Assembly: GCA_016197405.1 (NCBI GenBank)
Contig: JACPVR010000026.1
Span: forward strand, 1-64,000
DNA from: Mycobacterium sp.
Lineage (GTDB): Bacteria > Actinomycetota > Actinomycetes > Mycobacteriales > Mycobacteriaceae
Length of the DNA stretch: 64,000 bases
Direction: 5' to 3'
The first letter of the stretch is position 1; each line of letters starts with the position of its first letter. Position numbers and translations under genes: made by a program. The notes below the pieces were generated by a model that saw only the letters and a list, made by a program, of their open reading frames with translations, had not been told where the DNA came from and did not search any database. This document shows, piece after piece, positions 60,651 through 64,000 of this stretch.

Positions 60651-61888
60651 CCGAATCCGCCAAACCCAGACTTCCCTCCGAGGTTTGGGTACTGGTCACG
60701 GCGAATGCGGTGGTGGCGCTGGGCTACGGCGTGGTGGCGCCGGTGTTGCCGCAGTACGCCAGGCATTTCGGTGTCAGCATCAGCGCCGCGACGTTCGTCA
60801 TCACCGCCTTCGCGGTGATGCGCCTGGTCGGTGCCCCACCCGCAGGCATCCTGGTGCAGCGGGTGGGGGAGCGGCGCGTCTATATCGGCGGCCTGCTGAT
60901 CGTCGCGTTGTCCACCGGGGCCTGCGCGTTCGCGCAGACCTACTGGCAGCTGCTGTTGTTCCGGTCCCTCGGCGGGCTGGGCTCGGCGATGTTCACCGTG
61001 TCCTCGCTGGGACTGATGATCCGCATCTCGCCGCCGGATGCCCGCGGGCGGGTCGCCGGGCTGTTCTCCTCGGGCTTCCTGGTGGGTTCGGTCGGCGGAC
61101 CGGTGCTGGGCAGCGTCACCGTCGGGCTGGGCCTGTCGGCGCCGTTCATGATCTACGGGGTGACGCTGCTGGTCGCGGCGGCGGTGGTGTTCTTCAGCCT
61201 GCGCCGATCGCCCATCGGCGCGGTCGAGCTGAGCACCGAACCGCCGGTGTCGGTGCGCACCGTGCTGCGCAACCGGGCCTATCGGGCCGCGCTGTTCTCC
61301 AACTTCGCGACCGGATGGTCGGCCTTCGGGCTGCGGGTCGCGCTGGTGCCGATCTTCGTCGTCGAGGTGCTGGACCGCGGCGCGGGTATCGCGGGCCTGG
61401 CGCTGGCGACCTTCGCTATCGGCAATGTCTCGGCGGTGATTCCCAGCGGCTACCTCTCCGACCGGATGGGCCGGCGCAAACTACTGATCGTCGGCCTGAC
61501 GGTGTCGGCGCTGACCACCGCGCTGGTGGGTCTGACGACCTCGCTGCCGGTGTTCCTGGCCGCCGCCTACGTGACGGGTGCGGCGACCGGCATCTTCGTC
61601 TCACCGCAACAGGCCGCGGTTGCCGACATCGTCGGCAACAAGGCGCGCGGCGGCACCGCGGTGGCGACCTTCCAGATGATGTCGGATTTCGGCGCCATCC
61701 TCGGCTCCCTGGCCGTGGGCCAGATCGCCCAGCATCTGTCCTTCAACACCGCCTTCCTCATCAGCGGGGTCATCCTGCTGGCAGCGGCAATCGGCTGGGT
61801 ATTCGCCCCGGAAACGCGTGTCGAACCCGTCGCGGAGCCCACACCGATGCACCCATTGGGCCCAGAGGCCGCCGGCGAGCAGCCCTGA
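60647..61888 (+). CDS. major facilitator superfamily transporter
   Basis: This is a 413-residue protein with twelve predicted helices. [19 protein letters not shown] is TM1 and its loop, GERRVYIGG the A-motif variant, [13 protein letters not shown] the second A-motif, and [18 protein letters not shown] the motif C region of antiporters. It probably exports a drug or metabolite with proton exchange. The GTG overlaps the pgm stop. Polar C-terminal tail of about 25 residues. Confidence 0.94.
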
Positions 61889-61943
61889 GCAGCGGTTTTG
61901 AGGCGGGTGGGGTAGTGGTGTAACTTCGGTGAGCACGACTTCA

Positions 61944-62016
61944 GGGGCTATGGCGCAGTTGGTAGCGCACCACACTGGCAGTGTGGGGGTCAGGGGTTCG
62001 AATCCCCTTAGCTCCA
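61944..62016 (+). tRNA. tRNA-Ala (GGC anticodon)
   Basis: A 73-nt cloverleaf. The acceptor arm GGGGCTA pairs with TAGCTCC, with the G3-U70 identity pair of alanine tRNA and discriminator A. D loop AGTTGGTAGC, anticodon stem CCACA/TGTGG with loop CTGGCAG (anticodon GGC), T arm AGGGG-TTCGAAT-CCCCT. CCA is not encoded. It lies 55 nt after the MFS stop. Confidence 0.95.
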
Positions 62017-62216
62017 CTGAAATCAGGCCGACCACGTGCAGGAGAGGCCGGCACTGGCGCGGTTCCTTCGGCTGTCGCGTGGGTCGACACCCGGGCGGTG
62101 GCCAACTTCTATCCGCGTACATGGGCGCGGATGATGTCGTGTACGTGGGTGTGGCTGCCGCCTTCACCCAGGCCTGGGCCGTTATCTGACAGTTGGCATG
62201 CACTGATGAAACACGT

Positions 62217-62242
62217 ACCGCCCCGGCTTCGGCCGGGGCGGT
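62217..62242 (+). terminator. strong hairpin, probable bidirectional terminator
   Basis: ACCGCCCCGGC and GCCGGGGCGGT form an 11-bp perfect stem with a TTCG tetraloop. On the plus strand it follows tRNA-Ala by 200 nt; on the minus strand it follows the HicB-like stop by 20 nt. No long T-run on either side (TGTCG and TACG). It probably ends the minus-strand unit. Confidence 0.65.
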
Positions 62243-62261
62243 GTCGTCGTGTGCGTCGGTT

Positions 62262-62675
62262 CTAGCTGGCGATCAGTTGCTGTGCTCGTTGGAATGAGAC
62301 GCCGAGAACCTCGCCGACATCGCGCACCGCGATACCGCGCGCGGCGAGGTCGCGGGCCAACTTGCGTGCTTCTGTCTGAGCGGCGGTCGCATACTGCTCT
62401 GCGAGCGCGCGATCGCGAAATACCTTCGCGGCGCGGCCGGTCACATCGACGCCGTCGATCTCAACGGTGATGTTCATGTCCACTTCGGATGGCGCTGTAT
62501 CGGTGACGCTGCAAATGAAATCGCTTGCCTGTGTGGTGATCTCGACGAACCTGCGGGCTTGGGTGGTGTCGCCGAGGTTGATAGAACCGTCTGCGGTCTT
62601 GTACCCATCGAGCTCGGGAACGGTGATCATCCACCATCGGTCGTCTCGGGTGACGTGAACCGGGTAGGTGTGCAT
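62262..62675 (-). CDS. HicB-like protein with C-terminal helix-turn-helix
   Basis: This is a 137-residue protein from ATG 62675. YPVHVTRDDRWWMITVPELDG is the strand pattern of HicB-like antitoxins, followed by a long acidic middle part and a C-terminal helix-turn-helix, ARDLAARGIAVRDVGEVLGVSFQRAQQLI. No hicA toxin gene is next to it; instead a small broken gene, a micro-ORF and rtcB lie upstream with TGATG overlaps. It may be an orphan antitoxin-type regulator. Confidence 0.75.
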   Translation of the reverse strand: MHTYPVHVTRDDRWWMITVPELDGYKTADGSINLGDTTQARRFVEITTQASDFICSVTDTAPSEVDMNITVEIDGVDVTGRAAKVFRDRALAEQYATAAQTEARKLARDLAARGIAVRDVGEVLGVSFQRAQQLIAS

Positions 62676-62865
62676 CAGTCCTCCTCGCATTCGGTCTCGC
62701 ATTTTTCGATCGCGGTGTCGACCTGACGGCGGACGCCGGGACTGATCGTGCGGTGGTCAGTGTCCACTGCCACGCTGTTGCGGTCGTGCGTGCAGGTCCA
62801 CGCTGTGTCGCTGCCTTTGCCGTCGCGCTAGCGTCATAGCGACCGCGCCGAACAGGAAGGGCCAT
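62675..62865 (-). pseudogene. small gene with probable frameshift between rtcB and the HicB-like gene
   Basis: ATG 62865 overlaps the micro-ORF stop as TGATG and opens MALPVRRGRYDA. A second frame, 2 nt apart, continues RDGKGSDTAWTCTHDRN to IEKCETECEED and ends at a TGA overlapping the HicB-like ATG as TGATG. Joined they give a plausible ~62-residue hydrophilic protein with Cys and His. The 191-nt span is not a multiple of three, so an indel near GCTAGCGCGAC is suspected; a sequencing error or ribosomal frameshift are alternatives. No family recognised. Confidence 0.5.
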
Positions 62866-62939
62866 CAGCCGAACACGTACGACATCATGAGCACCGTGGC
62901 CGCCACCCGCACCTGCATCCCATTCATCAGAACATCCAT
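62865..62939 (-). CDS. 24-codon micro-ORF downstream of rtcB
   Basis: ATG 62939 lies 15 nt after the rtcB stop and encodes MDVLMNGMQVRVAATVLMMS plus four residues, a Met- and Val-rich hydrophobic peptide. Its TGA overlaps the next ATG as TGATG. Below the track cut-off. It may be a small membrane peptide or only a coupling element. No homology recognised. Confidence 0.4.
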   Translation of the reverse strand: MDVLMNGMQVRVAATVLMMSYVFG

Positions 62940-62954
62940 TCTTATGTCGGCTTG

Positions 62955-64000
62955 TCAGGTGCCCTTGACGTTCATCACCTGGCGCAGCTCGTGCACGATG
63001 TCGACAAGTTCGGCCGCATCAGCCATCACGAAGTCGATGTCCTTGTAGGCGTCCGGAATCTCGTCGATCCACTCATCACCGTGCCGGTACTCGATGCCCT
63101 GCATCCGATCAGCCAGGTCGTCGGCGGTGTACCGCCTCCGGGCCTCGGTGCGCGAGAATCGGCGGCCGGCTCCGTGGGGTGCCGAGCAGAGCCCGGCTAC
63201 ACTGCCCTTGCCGCGCACGATGTACGAGCGGGTACCCATCGACCCGGGGATGATTCCTAGCTTGCCTTCATGGGCGTCGATCGCACCCTTTCGGGTCAGC
63301 CACACATCACGGCCGCCGTGCTGTTCCTTGGTCGTGTAGTTGTGGTGGGTGTTAACCACGGTCTCGATAAAGTCACTCACGTCATCGTGAGGTGCCTCCA
63401 TCCAGTTGGCGAACACCCGCGCGAATCGGTCCATCATTTCGGCGCGGTTCTCCATCGCGAATCGCTGCGCCCAGTTCAGCTCCCGCAGGTACGCGGAGAA
63501 CTCCAGTGTGCCCTGCACGAGGTAGGCCAGGTCTGGGTTGGGTAGGTCGATCCACCAACGTTTGCAAAGTTTTTGGGCGACCTTGATGTGCTTCTGCGCG
63601 ATCTTGTTGCCCACGCCTCGGGAACCGGAATGCAGGAACAGCCACACCCGATCGGCCTCATCGAGACACAACTCAATGAAGTGATTGCCGCCGCCCAACG
63701 AGCCGAGCTGCTCGCGCCACTTCGGCGAATGCGACAGGTCGACGTTGAGGGATTTCTTATCCTCGTCGTCGTCACCAGGCCACGCCAGGTTTTGCAGGGT
63801 GACAATGCGAGCCGCAGTGAACGGGAACCGGTCCAGGTCGTGGTTGTAGTTGCCCGGGGAAAGTGGGATTACGGCCTCGATGCCTTCGCGCAGCTTGGCC
63901 AGATCCCGGCCAGCGATGTCTGCTGCGGTGAACGTGGTCCGCCCGGCGATCATGCCGCAGCCGATGTCGACACCGACTGCCGCAGGGATCACCGCGTCGA
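62955..64000 (-). CDS. rtcB: RtcB-type RNA ligase, N-terminus beyond the window
   Basis: At least 349 residues of the RtcB family, which joins RNA 2',3'-cyclic phosphate (or 3'-phosphate) ends to 5'-OH ends using GTP and Mn. GVDIGCGM carries the Asp and Cys metal ligands, LGGGNHFIEL and FLHSGSRGVGN further site residues, NTHHNYTTKEQ a His pair, and PHGAGRRFSRTEA the His that is guanylylated. All key residues are intact. The C-terminus is the usual QVMNVKGT-like end with a stop at 62955. Its start lies outside the window at the right edge. Confidence 0.95.
   Translation of the reverse strand, partial: DAVIPAAVGVDIGCGMIAGRTTFTAADIAGRDLAKLREGIEAVIPLSPGNYNHDLDRFPFTAARIVTLQNLAWPGDDDEDKKSLNVDLSHSPKWREQLGSLGGGNHFIELCLDEADRVWLFLHSGSRGVGNKIAQKHIKVAQKLCKRWWIDLPNPDLAYLVQGTLEFSAYLRELNWAQRFAMENRAEMMDRFARVFANWMEAPHDDVSDFIETVVNTHHNYTTKEQHGGRDVWLTRKGAIDAHEGKLGIIPGSMGTRSYIVRGKGSVAGLCSAPHGAGRRFSRTEARRRYTADDLADRMQGIEYRHGDEWIDEIPDAYKDIDFVMADAAELVDIVHELRQVMNVKGT

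Noticed and set aside
62461-62865. 134-codon minus ORF from the ATG at 62865 into the HicB-like gene
   Set aside because: Its beginning may be real, but after the suspected frame change it becomes an Arg-rich shadow of the HicB-like protein. Reported instead as a frameshifted small gene.

Overview
The window is high-GC DNA with the gene content of an environmental mycobacterium (Mycolicibacterium type). The evidence is a complete yrbE-mce operon, an MbtK-like mycobactin acyltransferase, an LldD2-like flavoprotein, DUF4193 and ANTAR proteins, many GTG starts, and several genes whose -10 box lies 5-7 nt before the start codon (leaderless mRNAs). No insertion sequence, prophage or CRISPR array was seen.

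Region 1 (1-21.9 kb) is a catabolic and import cluster. It holds a flavin oxidoreductase fragment, an acyl-CoA dehydrogenase diverging from a TetR regulator over AGTACT operators, LuxR and PucR regulators, a zinc alcohol dehydrogenase, an SCP2 protein, a cytochrome P450 with its FAD/2Fe-2S reductase, an acyl-CoA ligase, an aldehyde dehydrogenase, and then yrbEA-yrbEB-mceA-F. Together these could import a hydrophobic substrate, hydroxylate it, oxidise alcohol to aldehyde to acid, activate the acid with CoA and start beta-oxidation. The fadD upstream region and the yrbE upstream region share a 14-nt motif.

Region 2 (21.9-39.9 kb) is a signalling and stress region. It carries a GAF-ANTAR protein, a PAS-GGDEF protein, a large catalase with an SRPBCC partner, Dps, a formaldehyde dehydrogenase-like enzyme, an operon of two tiny ORFs plus three glycosyltransferases, a CsbD protein with a coiled-coil partner, a GlsB/YeaQ membrane protein, an LldD2-like enzyme and a SDR-MarR pair. 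Three promoters read GTTT-N15-GGgta-like, the mycobacterial SigF signature.

Region 3 (39.9-58 kb) is mostly core or accessory metabolism and envelope genes: a methyltransferase-CDGSH-haem-oxygenase-fold group, a GH13 enzyme, a LigD-type polymerase domain, an APH-like protein, DUF808, secreted and lipid-anchored small proteins, and mbtK. Region 4 (57-64 kb) has DUF190 with two crcB fluoride channel genes, pgm, an MFS transporter, tRNA-Ala(GGC), and then a minus-strand rtcB RNA ligase followed by a micro-ORF, a probably frameshifted small gene and a HicB-like protein, joined by TGATG overlaps.

Starts were chosen by ribosome-binding site, overlap with neighbours or leaderless promoter; uncertain ones are flagged. 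All family names come from reading the translations, not from a database search.
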